Assembly: GCF_001411555.2 (NCBI RefSeq) | Contig: NC_049905.1 | Span: forward strand, 14,756,586 to 14,820,585 | Direction of reading: 5' to 3' | Source of the DNA: Juglans regia | Taxonomy: Eukaryota; Streptophyta; Magnoliopsida; Fagales; Juglandaceae | Length of the DNA: 64,000 nucleotides | Notes under the pieces: generated by a model | Databases searched by the model: none | Told to the model about the DNA's origin: nothing | The model's input: the letters and a program-made list of their open reading frames with translations, nothing else | Part shown: piece by piece, positions 10,410 through 22,806 of the stretch | How positions within the stretch are numbered: the stretch's first letter is position 1 | How the letters are laid out: each line of letters opens with the position of its first letter | Program-made: the position numbers and the translations under genes

Positions 10410-10807
10410 GACACTTTTCTAACATGCAAAGAGGTTCCAGAAGAAAGTGAGTGAATGAGAAAAAGAGAGAGGATTCGGCTACCTACGGAACATGCCAACG
10501 CTCACCAACCTAGTGCCACTTGTCCCTCATGCACAAGTGGGCTTTTTAGATACAATGAACCTGGACATGAAAAATGGGAAAAATGGGAAAGAGAAAAATT
10601 AGGGTTTTGGATGAAACTCCTAGTCCTACACGCCACCCATAGATTTTGTCAAGTTCCATGATGATTGCAATGATTTGAGAGAAGAGGAAGAGACAAAGCA
10701 ATAGGGTTTCGAATTTTGAGGTCACACGCCCACATGCAAAGGCGAACCACCTTGGTTGACACAAAGATCATTCTTGGGAGGATATAGGGTTTTCAGCAAA
10801 CACAAGG
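10410..10807 (+). repeat. R-family LTR piece carried inside the inversion
   Basis: Its reverse complement matches the R2 LTR at about 37040-37360. Shared features are CTTGTGTTTGC, a CCTCCCAAG/TCTTCCCAAG block, the CACTCACT..TTC block and GCATGTT(A/G)GA immediately before GTGTC. In un-inverted order it is the part of the R1 3' LTR that lies on the far side of the Q insertion. No gene is present. Confidence 0.75.
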
Positions 10808-11494
10808 TGTGACGCCCTAGATTCTGCTTGGGATCGGACAGACATCTGAAGCGTCGGGACGTGCAGCACAAGATTACCTGCCTCCGTTCATACATATAAG
10901 ATGCAATGTTTCTAACATATATATAGCATTATGCAATATTCGTAGAGAATAATTTTTTCTTGAGCAATACTATGCACCAAATTTATAATATCCCAAATAG
11001 TTAAAATATAACTCATGCATATTTAACGAAATAAACAATAAGGATTACAGCACAATCTTAGAAGACTGTAATCTCAAAACAACATAGACTTGGCTCCATA
11101 ATTACATTGCCAAAATACACTATTGGGCTAATTCGTTGAGTAACTCGCGTAACTCAACTAACATTGCCAAAATACTATCCAAAGACCTAACTATGGAGGC
11201 TGCAAGCTCTGCGTTGCGTCTACGGCATCTAGTCAACCTCCTCCATTCTGCCAGTGTTTGCTCCCTGCTTTGATCTTGACACATCGCCTACCATTCAGGG
11301 GGAATGGTAGTTGGGATTATCACGGTGAGATCTGATTACAAATCTCAGCAAGTTAATAGAAAACTTCCACACAAGTTAAGGATGCATGCATGGCAGTAAA
11401 AGCATGAATGCATAATCAAAGTGGTAAGTAAGCATATCATAACTTGATATATAGCATGACATAAATGACATAACTTGAACTGAAACTAAAACTT

Positions 11495-11840
11495 AGCTTG
11501 ACGTGACATGACATGTACGTGAACTTAAAACATAACATGGACTAGCAACATAGCATGAACGTGAACTAGAAACATAACATGGACTCGAAACATAACATGG
11601 ACTTGAACATACATAATTTGAACACGAAGTTGAACATAACATGAACTTAAGCATAACATAACATAAACGTGAACTTGAATATGACATAACATGAATGTGA
11701 ACTTGAACATAACATGAATGTGAACATAACCTGACACGAATGTGAACTTGAAACATAATATAGACTTGAAACATAGCATGAACGTGGACATACTAACATG
11801 AACGTGAACTTGAACTTGAACATAAACTTGAAACATATTC
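11495..11840 (-). repeat. degenerate minisatellite inside Y-C
   Basis: Words of the type GAACTTGAACATAACATGAA repeat irregularly about every 20-30 bases. The matching arrays are at 45335-45718 (Y-A) and 52040-52345 (Y-B). Open frames here are low-complexity Cys/Val/Ser peptides and are not taken as genes. Confidence 0.8.
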
Positions 11841-14800
11841 TTGTCTCATGGGGTCACCATGATAGAGTAATCTTATCTCATGGGGTTACCATGATTGCGT
11901 ACTTTTATTCAATAGATTTAATTAAAAAAGTGACCATACGGGTGCTACACGAGTCCCCTTGAGTCGTGTGTCCCTTTCGATTACCACATCACAACACATG
12001 TGTCTATACCAGTTGTGAGCGCATTAATAAGTGCACCACAGTTGTTGTGGACCCATACTTCATGCTTCACAGTTATTGTGGCCCCATGAATTCCTGGCCC
12101 CATGAATTGCTTGTGCCACACTTGTTGTAGATTCACATAAAATAAAATGTGGCTCCATCGGCATTAGTGTCTAGCGCGCTTCGGTGACCAGCTAGTTAGG
12201 CCTCATTCGCAACATGTTGACTGTACTTCGTCAACCTAGGGAATTTCATACTTATTTAGATACTCCAGTGTGAACAAATGACTTCCAAAAGGATATTACT
12301 CTATTAGGCGCTTAGGGTCATGATTGACATGAATAACTTAACAATAATCGTGTTAAGTTAGAATAAAGTGCGAAACACGAAGAACTATAAGTGGGTATTT
12401 TAAAAGTTAGAAATTTAATTACTAACAATTAGAAATATGAAAAGGGACAACTTAGAGTAAAATTACCATTTTACCCTCTACATGTGAGAAAATGACTATT
12501 TTACCCCTAACTTAAGGATTTCACATCCTAACTCCAAAAATTACCAAAATTTACATTTCTCGTGTAAATTTTGTCATACACTCAAATATCAACTCAAAAA
12601 AATTTAAAATCATTCACACATATGGAAAACTCACAATGACCGAAACATTCATAGGTCATTTCTCTTGATTTTGGTTGCAATTTCTTTCATCTTCAAAACC
12701 AATGATTAAACCAAAATTTTGTAACAATGATCTTCCAATCCTAAGTTTAAAAACACACTTAAAATATCCATTAAGAAAAGCTAATCATCAACACCAAACT
12801 TTTTTGTAAAAAGACCTAAACTTTTTAACAAAAAGTAAACCTTTAAATCACAAGCTTTGACCTTAATAAAACCAGCTTCAAGAATTCCAAAAAAATCAAA
12901 TATTACTACTAACAGATTCATAACATCATCCTAAGATCAACCATGCTTTAAATAAAAAAAAACAAGTCACCAAAAATCACAAAACAACACTTGGAGTTTT
13001 TGGTTTTACACTTAGTCCAGAACAAAAACTTTTCCCTCAACTAACTTTGATCAATCTCCTGATCCATAGCTTAAAGACATGTGAACTTCAAACTAAAACA
13101 TCACATGGATTAAAAATGTGTCTTCAAGAAGATCCACCGTCAAACTTAAAATCACATGGAAAAAACTCAATAAAAGATGGATCTAACCCAAAAACATCAA
13201 ATCTTAGACCTAACTGAAATCTTCTTGCGTAGAAAAAATCATATCTTTAAAACTAATAATAAATATCTTCAAACTAATATTCTAACATGTATATAAGAGG
13301 CTTCGTGATATGAACCCGTGGGAATGGAATCCCTTGAACCCACAATCAATTTGAAAACTCACCCAAGAAAGCCAAAATCAAGTCAATGGATGGAGAACCT
13401 AGACCCGTTGAGAACTCGTTTCAAGAGCCTAGATTATATTAAAATCTAGGCCTCTTGAAGAACCTGTCACAAAAACCCAGCTTACAAGGACGAACACCAC
13501 AAAGGTTGTGATTTATCTTTGATAAGTTCAAAAGTTCAATCAAGAACAAGATGAGTAAAACTCAACTCTCAATGAAAAAATTCATCAAATTTCATAAAAC
13601 TCTTAAAATGAGACTACAAAGAGTATTTAAAGCAAAATCTAATTAAAACCCTAGTCAAAATAGATCCTCATCTTCCAAAAATGTCCCTTGTGTGAATAGT
13701 GCCGCATCTATAGTGCTGCTACAGTACTCACTACAGTAAAACCCTAATCCTAGTTCAATAAAATGCCCATTGTGTGAATAGTGCCGCATCTACAGTGCAG
13801 CTATAGTACTCGCTACAGTAAAACCCTAATTATAATTCAATAAAATAATAACTTTTCCAATATGTCCTTACATAGGCCCCCCCGTAAGTCATTCCCATAA
13901 TAAACCCAATTATTCTAAACTAATAAAATAAGTCATTTAAATGAATTAAACAAGTTGAAAGCCTTCAAGTGCCCAAAGCCTTTAACTCATATTGTTACCC
14001 TTTTCCATAACTTATCTAATGAATCAAATCTGAATCTTCATCCTTCAAGCCCATCTCGAATGTTGGGCTCTTGCTAAACTCGTCCCAAGTGGATTGCATC
14101 AATTCTTGCATTGCCGCCTTAATCTTTTTGGCTCTTGACTTTGTAATTGGTCCATCTGAAACTTGCAAAGGATCTTTAAGACTAGGTCTGTAAGGCCCAG
14201 TTTCTTCATCAGTGGCCCGAACCGTGCGTGAAAATGGCCCAGCCATTTTAGTGTTTAGTAAGAACGACGTCGTTTTTGTGGAGGTGAGTGTTTCTTCTTC
14301 AACTTCCGTTTCTTTCTCTCTTTTCTTTCCGCATTTCTCTGCTTCAGTTCAGTTTCTCCCGCACCTCTCTCGCGCACGTCTCTCTTTTCTTTTCGGTTTC
14401 ATCTTTATTTTCCAGTTGTTGGCATTATTTTTGAGGTTCTGAATCCCATGCCCTAGACTTCCTCATTGTTTCGGTTTCTCTCTTGCGCTGCATCTTATTC
14501 CAGTGAGTTACCGTCTGCTGCATCTCTGTTTCTCTCCATTTGTTTTACGTTTCTGTTCTTCCTCTGCAAGTCAGCGAGCAGTACCTCTCATTCCTCCATT
14601 TTTCGACTGGTAAGTGTTTCCTTCTCATCCCTTTAGGTTTCGGTTTCATCTACTGAAATTGTACAGATTCTGATCCTTAGTATTTGGTTTGATTTATCCT
14701 CTGTTTCTGCAGTTTCTGTTTTGGCCGTGAGGTTTGGGTTGCGTTTGTGTGTCTGGGTGTTGTGCGTGGTGAGTCTTCAGGTAAATCTCTCTCTTTGCTC

Positions 14801-15877
14801 TCAGGTCGATGCCTTCCCCGTACTTTATTTCTCTGGTTTTATGCAATTCCGTCATTTGAATTGTTCCAGGCGGTGTCGTTGTTTTCTTCCCCACTCCGAA
14901 ACCCCACGTTGACGCTCTTTCTCTTACAAGCCTCTTTGTTTCACTTCTGTCCGCTTTGTGTTTAATCTACTTGCTGTGGCTTGGCTTTGAACTCTGTTGA
15001 ACGGGTAAGGAGGCCGTGAACCATACTCTTCATGGTGTAAATTTATGTCTTTAATTGTTGGAGCGTGGGAAGGATTTCTTTTGTTTTTGATTAGATGAGG
15101 TTATGCCTTTTGTCTTTTAATACTCGGGTTGACTAGGTACTGTGTTTCTTTGTGCTGTTGGTTAGTATTTTCGACCATTGGTAAGATTGTTATTCTGTTT
15201 AATAGTTGGCGTTGGTCTTGGAGAGTGTTTAGGATAAAAGCAAAGACTAGTACATGGTTCTTGAGTGGGAATGCGGGCTGTTCAATATTATTAAGTAGTT
15301 GACTTAGTGTGTTAAATTGTGGGTTTTAATTATTTAGATGGAGGTTGTGTTATTATCTTTTAATACTTAGTTTATATGTTTTTTTTATGAATAGGCGACG
15401 AGATTGATAGAGGTCAATTTCAAGGTATAGATAATACGCTGCAGGAGTCAGGTAAGCGGGGTTCCTATGCTGGGTTTTATACAAGTTAATAAGACTGAGG
15501 TTGATTTTATGAAAACTTGCATAATTTGTGTTGTGTTGCGAATTTGTAAAAACAAAGATCAACCTCGGTCTCTTATCTGAATTATTCATGAAATCTATGT
15601 GAAAAAGGAAAATATATTCTGACATGCATTGTGTAGACATGAGCTAAATTCTGTCATGTGGTTTCTGAAATCTGAAAAATGAGCGATATTGAGAATATGA
15701 AAAGTTGTGCATTTATTTGAAAAGATATTCTGGCTTTCGTGTTCAGTGTGTGTAAACTGTCTGATTATGTTTTGATACTCTGTATTATTTTGATATAACA
15801 TCTGAAAACCTTTGGCATGGTGTACTGGTTTTTCGTATCTGACTCTGTCTCTGCTTTGCTCTGCTCTGCTCTGTTAT

Positions 15878-18833
15878 TGTAACACCCGGGCCAGCCAAGC
15901 CACTTTACAAAAATGTTTGAGTTTTGGTTAAAATCATTTGGGATTACGAGTAAAATTTTTAGAAGGGAGTTTGAGCCTAAGATATTTTTGGCGGTGTATA
16001 ATTTTTCTATAAGTTTGATAATTAGGTTTCAAAGTCTTTAAGGGATCAGGTGGATGTTCATCAAAAATTTATGGAATAATTATAATTATTTTAGGTTGAT
16101 TAGAGACCCAAAACCCTTGTGATTAAAACCATGCAATAACCTCGTTAAAAGCCCAGCCGTGAGATCGGTTATCGCACGGTGTCAAGCCATTGTTATTTCA
16201 TGCACGCTCATCCATTCCTTTTTAATTAGGTTTGTTCTACTTTCCATTTATAGCTTGTATATAAGTTTAAGTGTTCTCAACCCTAGTTCATGTGCCGCTG
16301 CCCTCTTTTTCACGCCCCAGCACACAAGAAATCGTGGCCTTGCAGCCAGTCCATACACTGCCGTGAAGCCCCCAGACCGCAAGCCTTGGTTACGTTCTGC
16401 AGCCCCGTCCCCCCCCCCCCCCACAGCCAGGCCAACACGTCGTTCTCCACCACGCTCAGTCCACGCACGGAACCTCAGCCACCCAAGTCCTCCACTCAAG
16501 CCGCGCGCCACCTCCCTTTCCACGTAAACCCACCTCTGTTTACACCACCGAAAAACAGAGCACCAGCCTTCCTCCATAGTGAACCCCAGCGCCGCCACCC
16601 AAACTGCTCAGCCTCAAGGGGGAACAACCAGAAGACGCCGGTCGTACGTTCAGGTCCGCTGTGACCACTCCCGGTAAGCCAAGCTCTGTCTCCCACCGTT
16701 CTCTCTCTCCTCACGCACTCTCCGAGCTCTCTCTCTACCTCTCTCGTGCTCTTTCGCCGCCCAGTGTAGGTGGCCTCGCCACTGCATGCCTCCTCAGCGC
16801 CCAGCAACGCCACCATAGTTCCTGCAGCCCAGCCGTCGTGCCTTACCCCTCCACGTACAGCTCGGTTTCAGCCGTAAGCCAGCACTCCACTTCCTTTGGG
16901 TTTTTCGTGTTGCTGACTTAAAATAGTAGTGTATGTGTGTGTTTATATATATATATATATATATGTGGGTAAGTCTGTAACGTAATAGGATAAAGGCTAT
17001 TACTGTTATACCCCTTTGATCAGGTTTCAAACAAAGTACTACAGAAACTATTGCATAGTCGGTCTAATAAATAGAAAATTTCGTTGTTACCTTTGAATTT
17101 CAAGTTACATTATTGTGTTTTAAAACTTTGATATGTATTTTGTAAATTCTAAATTGTCCATATTTACCAAAATGATCTTGGTAAATTTTGTTTATTTTGA
17201 GTAAAGCCTCTTTCGAAAGCAATTAATAATGTTGTAATTTTATTATGATATAGTTTGTTAAATAAATTTTATGTATAACTTAAAAAGAAATTTTTGGCAT
17301 AATTATGTTATGTAGTATTAAAATCCGATAGTTTGATTCTTCATTAGTGAATAAGTTAGAGTTAATACCTCAGTCAGAGATTTAGTTGGAATTTGAGAAG
17401 TGTTAACATTTTTAGGAATTCGTGAATTTAGATTTCTGAGGAATTAAAATAAGTTATTTGAGCATCTTAGGCTTAAATATTGAGATACGTTTTCGATTGG
17501 AAATTTATGAAAATTTCGTGATTATGTTATAGGTGAAGATTAATATTTGTTCGGCTTTGTTGAGGAATTTTTGAAAGACTAAAGAATTCCAGGTAAGCGG
17601 GGTTCCTATGCTAGATTTGCATGAAAATAAAATGGACTGAGGTTGATTTTTGAAAATGAACATGTTTTGTTATGAAAATATATTTGAACTACCTCAGTTA
17701 TTTGTTTCTGCATTACTCATGAGATTCTGTTTAAGAATAAAGTATTTTTGGCATGACTGGTGTAGACATGAGCTATTTTGCATTTTGCTTCTAAACTTTG
17801 AAAAAGAGAGCGAATATGAAAGTTTGTGCATAAAATAATGTTTTGTGATTTCTGAAAATTCTGTTCTGTTCTGAAAATGGTCTGCACTCTGATATGATAT
17901 GCTTTCTGAAAACTCTGTTCTGTTCTGAAGGTATTTCGTATTCTGGTATGATATGATTTCTAAAAATTTTTGGCATGACATTCTGAATTGGGATGTGGTT
18001 TGTGGATGGTGACCTATTTGACCTACCACGGGTGCTAATAGTGGTTTCTGTTTGGGTTGGTACCAACTGTTCTGTTTCTGGTGCACCCACTTTGGAAACA
18101 AAGTGGTTTTCTGGTGGTCTTTCCTGTGTGCACACTCGGGGCTCCGAGAATAAATAAGGGGAAGATTCACATTCTGTTTCTGCTCGGTTAGCTACCGGGG
18201 TTTGCACAACCCTACCACGGGGATTAAACATGGCCTCTGATGCGATATGATGCTCTGGTTCGATGGTGGTCAGTTATGCTATGCCAAAAGAATTTGAATA
18301 AGAATATTTTTGAACTTTCGCTCTGATATTTTTATAACATGTTCTGACCCTGCATTATGAAAATAAAAAGTGTTTTGTTCTACATTATGAAATCTGTAAA
18401 TGCTCATGTTTGCATACTAGTATATGTTCTCTGCTTACTGAGTTGTTGATAACTCACCCCTATCTTCATAATATATATCAGATAATTTTGATGCAACAGC
18501 TGAGAACCAGGAATAGGGAGTATGTGCAGGTTTTGTGGAACATAGAAGACTAAGTGCCTTAGGGTGCAATGACTCTTGAAGAGTAACTTTTTGGTAGAAT
18601 TGATATTTTATGTGATTTTGGAATGTTGAGTAACGAATGTTTCTAATCGAGTAGAAAAGTTATGTATAATGACGAGACACCATTGATGTGCCTTACGTAA
18701 GAATATGGATATTTGTGTTGAACAAATGGCTTAATATGTTATGGAGACTCTGGTTTATTTTAAATGCATTAGTTGGAATTGATTTTAGGTGATATGAGTT
18801 AACTCTCCGGACCCTCGGGATCGGGGCGTTACA
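15878..18833 (+). mobile_element. W2: long solo LTR nested in Z
   Basis: It begins TGTAACACCCGGGCC and ends GGGGCGTTACA, with perfect target-site duplication GTTAT (15873-15877 and 18834-18838). It is 2,956 bp long and co-linear with W1, including the GC-rich leader at about 16290-16880 with a C-run and CTCTCCGAGCTCTCTCTC, then the AT-rich half. It lacks internal coding sequence. It is the innermost and therefore youngest layer of this nest. Confidence 0.9.
16258..16265 (+). promoter_or_regulatory. TATA-like box of the W2 LTR
   Basis: TATATAAG lies upstream of the shared TTCTCAACCCTAG and the GC-rich leader, at the position equivalent to the TATA-like box of W1. Confidence 0.4.
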
Positions 18834-20286
18834 GTTATGCTCTGTTCTGTTTGGGTTGGTACCAACTTCTCTGTCTCTGAGTGCACCCACTTTGGAAACA
18901 AAGTGGTTTTATTGTGGTCTTTCCTGTGTGCACACTCGGGGCTCCGAGAAGAATAAAGGAAAGATTTCACCTCTGTCTCTACCTGGTTTGGCCACCGGGG
19001 TTAGCACAACCCTACCAGGGGGGTGAAACATGGTCTCTGCCCTGTTTGATGCTCTGTTTTGATCTGATGATGATACTCAGTTTATGTTATGCCAAAGTAC
19101 TATGGGTTTTACTATCTTAAAACTATCGCTCTGTCATTTTTGAAATATGTTTTGTTCTACATGACAACTCTGGAAAATATTTTGTTCTGCATGTTATTAT
19201 TTGTAAATGCTCATGTTTGCACGCTAGCATATGATTTCTGCTTACTGAGTTGTGATAACTCACCCCCTATCATGATAATATTTTTCAGATGATATGGAGA
19301 GTCCAAATGAGGATCTGGATTAGATTGGTAAACGTGTTTAAGCTGATGAGATGTGGTTGGAAGAAGGACTTTTGATGTTCTTAGTTTTAATGCTTTTGAG
19401 TTTTAATTATATGTTTTGGGTTTAGTAGGACCTATGGTTTTATCAGTTTGGTATGTTACTATTATCGGGAGATTGTGGACCTCTTTGATTTATTATTTAT
19501 TGCATTAAAGTTTGTGTGGAGTTTGTAATGAGATTATTTAGAAGATATGAGATTGATTTCACTTATGAAGTTTTTTTTTTGGAGATTATTCTTTGGATGT
19601 GTTGGGAGACATGTTTATGAGTGACAAGTAGTAATTCTCCAATCCACCCGGGTTTGGGGCGTTACAAGGTCCATGTTGGTTCCCATCACTTAGGATTATC
19701 ACATAAAAATATCAAAGCCTTTGGAGCTTAAACCATGAAATATTCAAACTATCTCAAAACGAAAACTATTTTTGTACATCCAGTTTTCTAGTTTCTAGAT
19801 CTATGGAAATCTATCATCAAAAGCTTTATTCATGTAACAAAACCTCAATGATCATTCATAAACACATGCTAACAGCTCTCCATAAAATTTTCGGACTATG
19901 ATATGCCCATTAGCTTAATCAAAAATTCCAAAACATAACATACTCTGCAGTTTCATGCCCAGAATGACCTTTCCCTGGTTAAAAATACTTTTGACCTATC
20001 AAATGAGACTAATAAGATATCCACGGAAACTACACTCAAATATGAACAACTTTTATGAAGGAGTCATCATGCGAAAATACATACAAAGGGTCTAAAAGCT
20101 CCATGCAACAAGACCCAGTAATCTGACCGAGAGAGCTCTTTTGAGTTTCTCTCTAAGAACGGGGTAAAGAAGTGATAAAAATGAGTGAAATGTGTCTTCC
20201 ATGACTTTAGACTCCTGGAAGGGGAAGTTATAGGCTTGAATGACTGATGATTGGAGGTGTCTATGTGACATAAAGTGGAGAATAGA

Positions 20287-21063
20287 GAGGTGTCAAGACA
20301 GTCATCGTGGCGGCAGAGAAGGTGATAATGAAGAAGTGCACACTCGTAACATGGGTGACAAATTTGTTGCTAAAGGGATTAAGTTTGACTTTCCAAGATT
20401 TTTTGGCAAGAATCCTACAGCTTGGATATGTAGGGCAAATCAGTATTTTTTGTATCATCAAGTTCCTCCTGGACAAAGAATTTTTTTGGCCTCATTTCAC
20501 ATGGATGAAGCAGCCCTTGTTTGGTTTCATGATGCTAGTGAAGCTGGCACCTTTCATTCCTAGAAAGAATTTACACAAGCTATTCAAGTGAGGTTTGGAT
20601 GATCAGCCTATGATGATCCAATGGAGGCATTAACACGTTTAAAATAAGTTAATTATGTTACTGCTTACAAGGCAGAGTTTGAGTTACTTTCAAATAGAAT
20701 TAAAGGGGTTTCTGAAAAAAACAAGCTTAGTTGTTTTTTGAGTGGCCTGAAGGATGAAGTAAGGCTACCAGTGAGGATGCTTAATCCAACTACTTTAAAT
20801 GATGCCTTTGGCTTAGCCAAGATACAAGAACAGTATGTATGGGCAACGAGAAGATCTTGGAAGGGCACTAGTAGTGATCTTGGAGGGCATTCTGCAGGTG
20901 GGTCCATATTAGGAACACCTAAGGTGTTGTCTAATAATAAGCTGCCTTATCATAAAGTTTCCGAAGCACAGATGCAAGAAAAAAAAAAAAAAAAAAAGGT
21001 CTTTGCTATTTTTGTGAAGATAAGTGGCATCAAGGCCACAAGTGCATTAAGCCAAAGATCTAT
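20287..21063 (+). pseudogene. gag: chromovirus Q Gag with CCHC zinc knuckle (decayed)
   Basis: The Gag core is read as ANQYFLYHQVPPGQRI, then ALVWFHDASEAGTF, LKDEVRLPVRMLNPTTLNDA and AFGLAKIQEQY. In-frame stops lie at 20561-20563 (TAG), 20600-20602 (TGA) and 20645-20647 (TAA). A run of 19 A (20979-20997) shifts the frame immediately before a perfect CCHC knuckle, CYFCEDKWHQGHKC (about 21004-21045). Gag would form the particle and bind element RNA through the knuckle. The first 224 bases duplicate the inverted gag piece at 9408-9635. Confidence 0.82.
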
Positions 21064-22806
21064 GTGTTAGAGGGAATGGATATTCTTGATGCTGAAACTG
21101 TTGAAGATCAAGATAAGGAGGAAATTGTTAAAGAAGAAATGCAGAATGATGATATTGCTTCAATTTCTTTGCAAGCAATTAGAGGAACTCCAAATCCTAA
21201 AACAATGAGGATTGTGGGACAAATCAATAAAAAATGGGTGGTCATTTTGATAGACACTGGTAGTACCCATAAGTTTGTTGATATAACAGTGGCTGAGAAG
21301 TGTGCTTTGGCAGTTGATAAAGATCAATCCATTCAGGTTCGAGTGGCAAATGGAGATGTTGTTGAAAGTTTGGGTTGAACTACTGCTGTACCAGTACAGA
21401 TGCAAGGTACAAGTTTTACTACTGATTTCTTTACTCTTAATTTGGGAGGTTGTGATGTGGTCATGGGAGTGCAATGGCTGCTATCACTTGGTCCTATACT
21501 ATGGAATTTTGCTGAGTTGCAAATGCAGTTTTCATATGGCACAAGAACTGTGGTTCTTAAAGGGCTGACCTCAACAAATGCTGAGTTGGTTGATAACAAG
21601 GAGTTAGCTACTATTTCTAAAGTGGGATCAAAAGGGTTTTGGCTCCAATTAATGGTTGTGGAGCCTATTCAGAATCAATCTATTATACCCCCTCAGATTG
21701 ATGAGTTGTTGCAGAATTATCAAGTGGTTTTTGAGGAGCCTAAGGGCCTTCCCCCCCATAGATCTCGAGACCATCAAATTATTTTAAAGAATGAGTCTAT
21801 TCCAGTACCCTTGAGGCCATACAGATACCCACACTTTCAGAAGGTAGAAATTGTGAACATAGTGGCTGATTTACTCAAAACTGGAGTTATTTGGCCAAGT
21901 CAGTCTCCATTCTCATCATCTGTGTTACTGGTCAGGAAGCCAGACGGTTCTTCTAGGATGTGCATCGACTATCGAATGCTTAATGAGGCCACCAATAAAG
22001 ATAAGTATCCAATTCCAGTAGTTGATGAACTCTTGGATGAATTATTTGGCTCAACTAATTTTTCGAAGCTTGATCTTAGATCTGGTTACCACCAGATAAG
22101 ATTGAGACCTCAAGACATACACAAAACTGCATTTAGAACATATGAGGGACATTATGAGTTCCTTGTTATGCCCTTTGGACTCACTAATGCTCCCTCAACT
22201 TTTCAAGCTCTCATGAACGATGTTTTTAAACCATTCTTGATAAAATTTGTAATTGTGTTTTTTGATGATATTCTAGTGTACAACAAAGACCTAGAATCTC
22301 ATTTGACACATTTAGCTACTGTTTTGGGAGTTTTGAAGCAAAATCAGTTATATGCTAAAAAGTTTAAATGTCATTTTGCATGCCAAGAGATTGAGTACTT
22401 GGGCCATCTGATTTCTAGGGAGGGTGTGAGGGCTGACCCAAGGAAATTAGAGGCAATGATTAACTGGCCAGTTCCAAAAACTCTTAAAGCCTTGAGAGGT
22501 TTTTTGGGTTTAACTGGTTACTACAGAAAGTTTATTAAACACTATGGTAAGATTGTGAGCCCTCTTACTTCCTTGTTGAAAAATGATGCATTTTTGTGGA
22601 ATGGGGAAGCTACTTTGGCCTTTAAGGAGTTAAAGAAAGCTGTTGTGACTCCTCCTGTGTTAGCATTGCCAGATTTCACTAAAAAGTCTGTCATTGAGTG
22701 TGATGCATGTGGAGTTGGGGTGGGTGTTGCACTCATGCAGAATCAAAAACCAATAGCTTTCTTAAGTCATGCTTTAAAAGGAAAAAATTTAACACTCTAC
22801 CTATGA
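21064..22806 (+). pseudogene. pol: chromovirus Q protease and reverse transcriptase
   Basis: A single frame holds the retropepsin motif ILIDTGSTHKFVD (about 21247-21285). It meets a TGA at 21376-21378 and then continues for 468 codons of reverse transcriptase. Visible motifs are [51 protein letters not shown], the catalytic VFFDDILVY (both aspartates present, about 22255-22281), CQEIEYLGHLIS and LRGFLGLTGYYRKFI. It ends in the start of RNase H (VIECDACGVGVGVALMQ). The frame is lost at about 22790-22806. This enzyme would copy element RNA into DNA in the cytoplasmic particle. Apart from the TGA the reverse transcriptase is intact, which points to modest age. Confidence 0.9.

Larger units (their letters stand above)
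14189..19666 (+). mobile_element. Z: long solo LTR inserted in X-C (interrupted by W2)
   Basis: It begins TGTAAGGCCC and ends GGGGCGTTACA. Perfect target-site duplication AGGTC at 14184-14188 and 19667-19671. Net length is about 2.5 kb after W2 is removed. It is related to W: both share GGTAAGCGGGGTTCCTATGC, GTGCACCCACTTTGGAAACA and the CTTACTGAGTTG-TGATAACTCACCCC blocks. The CT-rich part at about 14300-14950 would be its transcribed leader. No coding domains are visible. Confidence 0.88.
13306..19688 (-). mobile_element. X-C: X-family solo LTR inserted in Y-C (interrupted)
   Basis: It begins TGATATGAACCCGTGGG and ends GGTTCCCATCA on the plus strand, so the element lies on the minus strand. 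About 900 bp is X LTR once the inserted Z LTR is removed. It has the usual X LTR landmarks: repeated CTACAGT/ACTGTAG words, ATCTAGGCTCTTGAAACGAG-type words and the TTTAAAT TATA-like region. It is cut by Z exactly at AGGTC within AAGACTAGGTC. Confidence 0.85.
9408..20286. other. inverted chromosomal segment with duplicated breakpoint flanks
   Basis: The left junction joins Y (plus) to chromovirus Q gag (minus); the right junction joins Y (minus) to Q gag (plus). About 0.33 kb of Y (9065-9407 versus 19950-20286) and about 0.22 kb of Q gag (9408-9635 versus 20287-20510) are present at both ends in inverted orientation. Turning the segment back restores a continuous Y 3' half, then R LTR, then a complete Q element. 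Q's outer flanks then read GTGTC on both sides (complement of 10410-10414, and 25032-25036). The R LTR sequence then also continues across Q. Staggered breaks with fill-in explain the duplications. Confidence 0.85.
10808..20286 (-). mobile_element. Y-C: Y-family long LTR, 3' part (interrupted)
   Basis: On the plus strand it starts TGTGACGCCC, the complement of the Y terminus GGGCGTCACA. It runs backward through Y to the inversion junction at 20286. The X-C LTR with everything nested in it (13306-19688) interrupts it. The flanks CTTCG (13301-13305) and CTTAG (19689-19693) are a target-site duplication with one change; Y-A and Y-B both read CTAAG on their plus strands at this site. No coding region is visible; the net Y sequence is about 3.1 kb. 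Confidence 0.85.

Noticed and set aside
14016..14246. 76-codon minus-strand frame, similar to 56734-56937
   Set aside because: It is X LTR sequence (ITKSRAKKIKAAMQELMQSTWDEF). The similarity between copies comes from LTR homology, not from coding constraint that I can show, though the recurrent frame was tempting.
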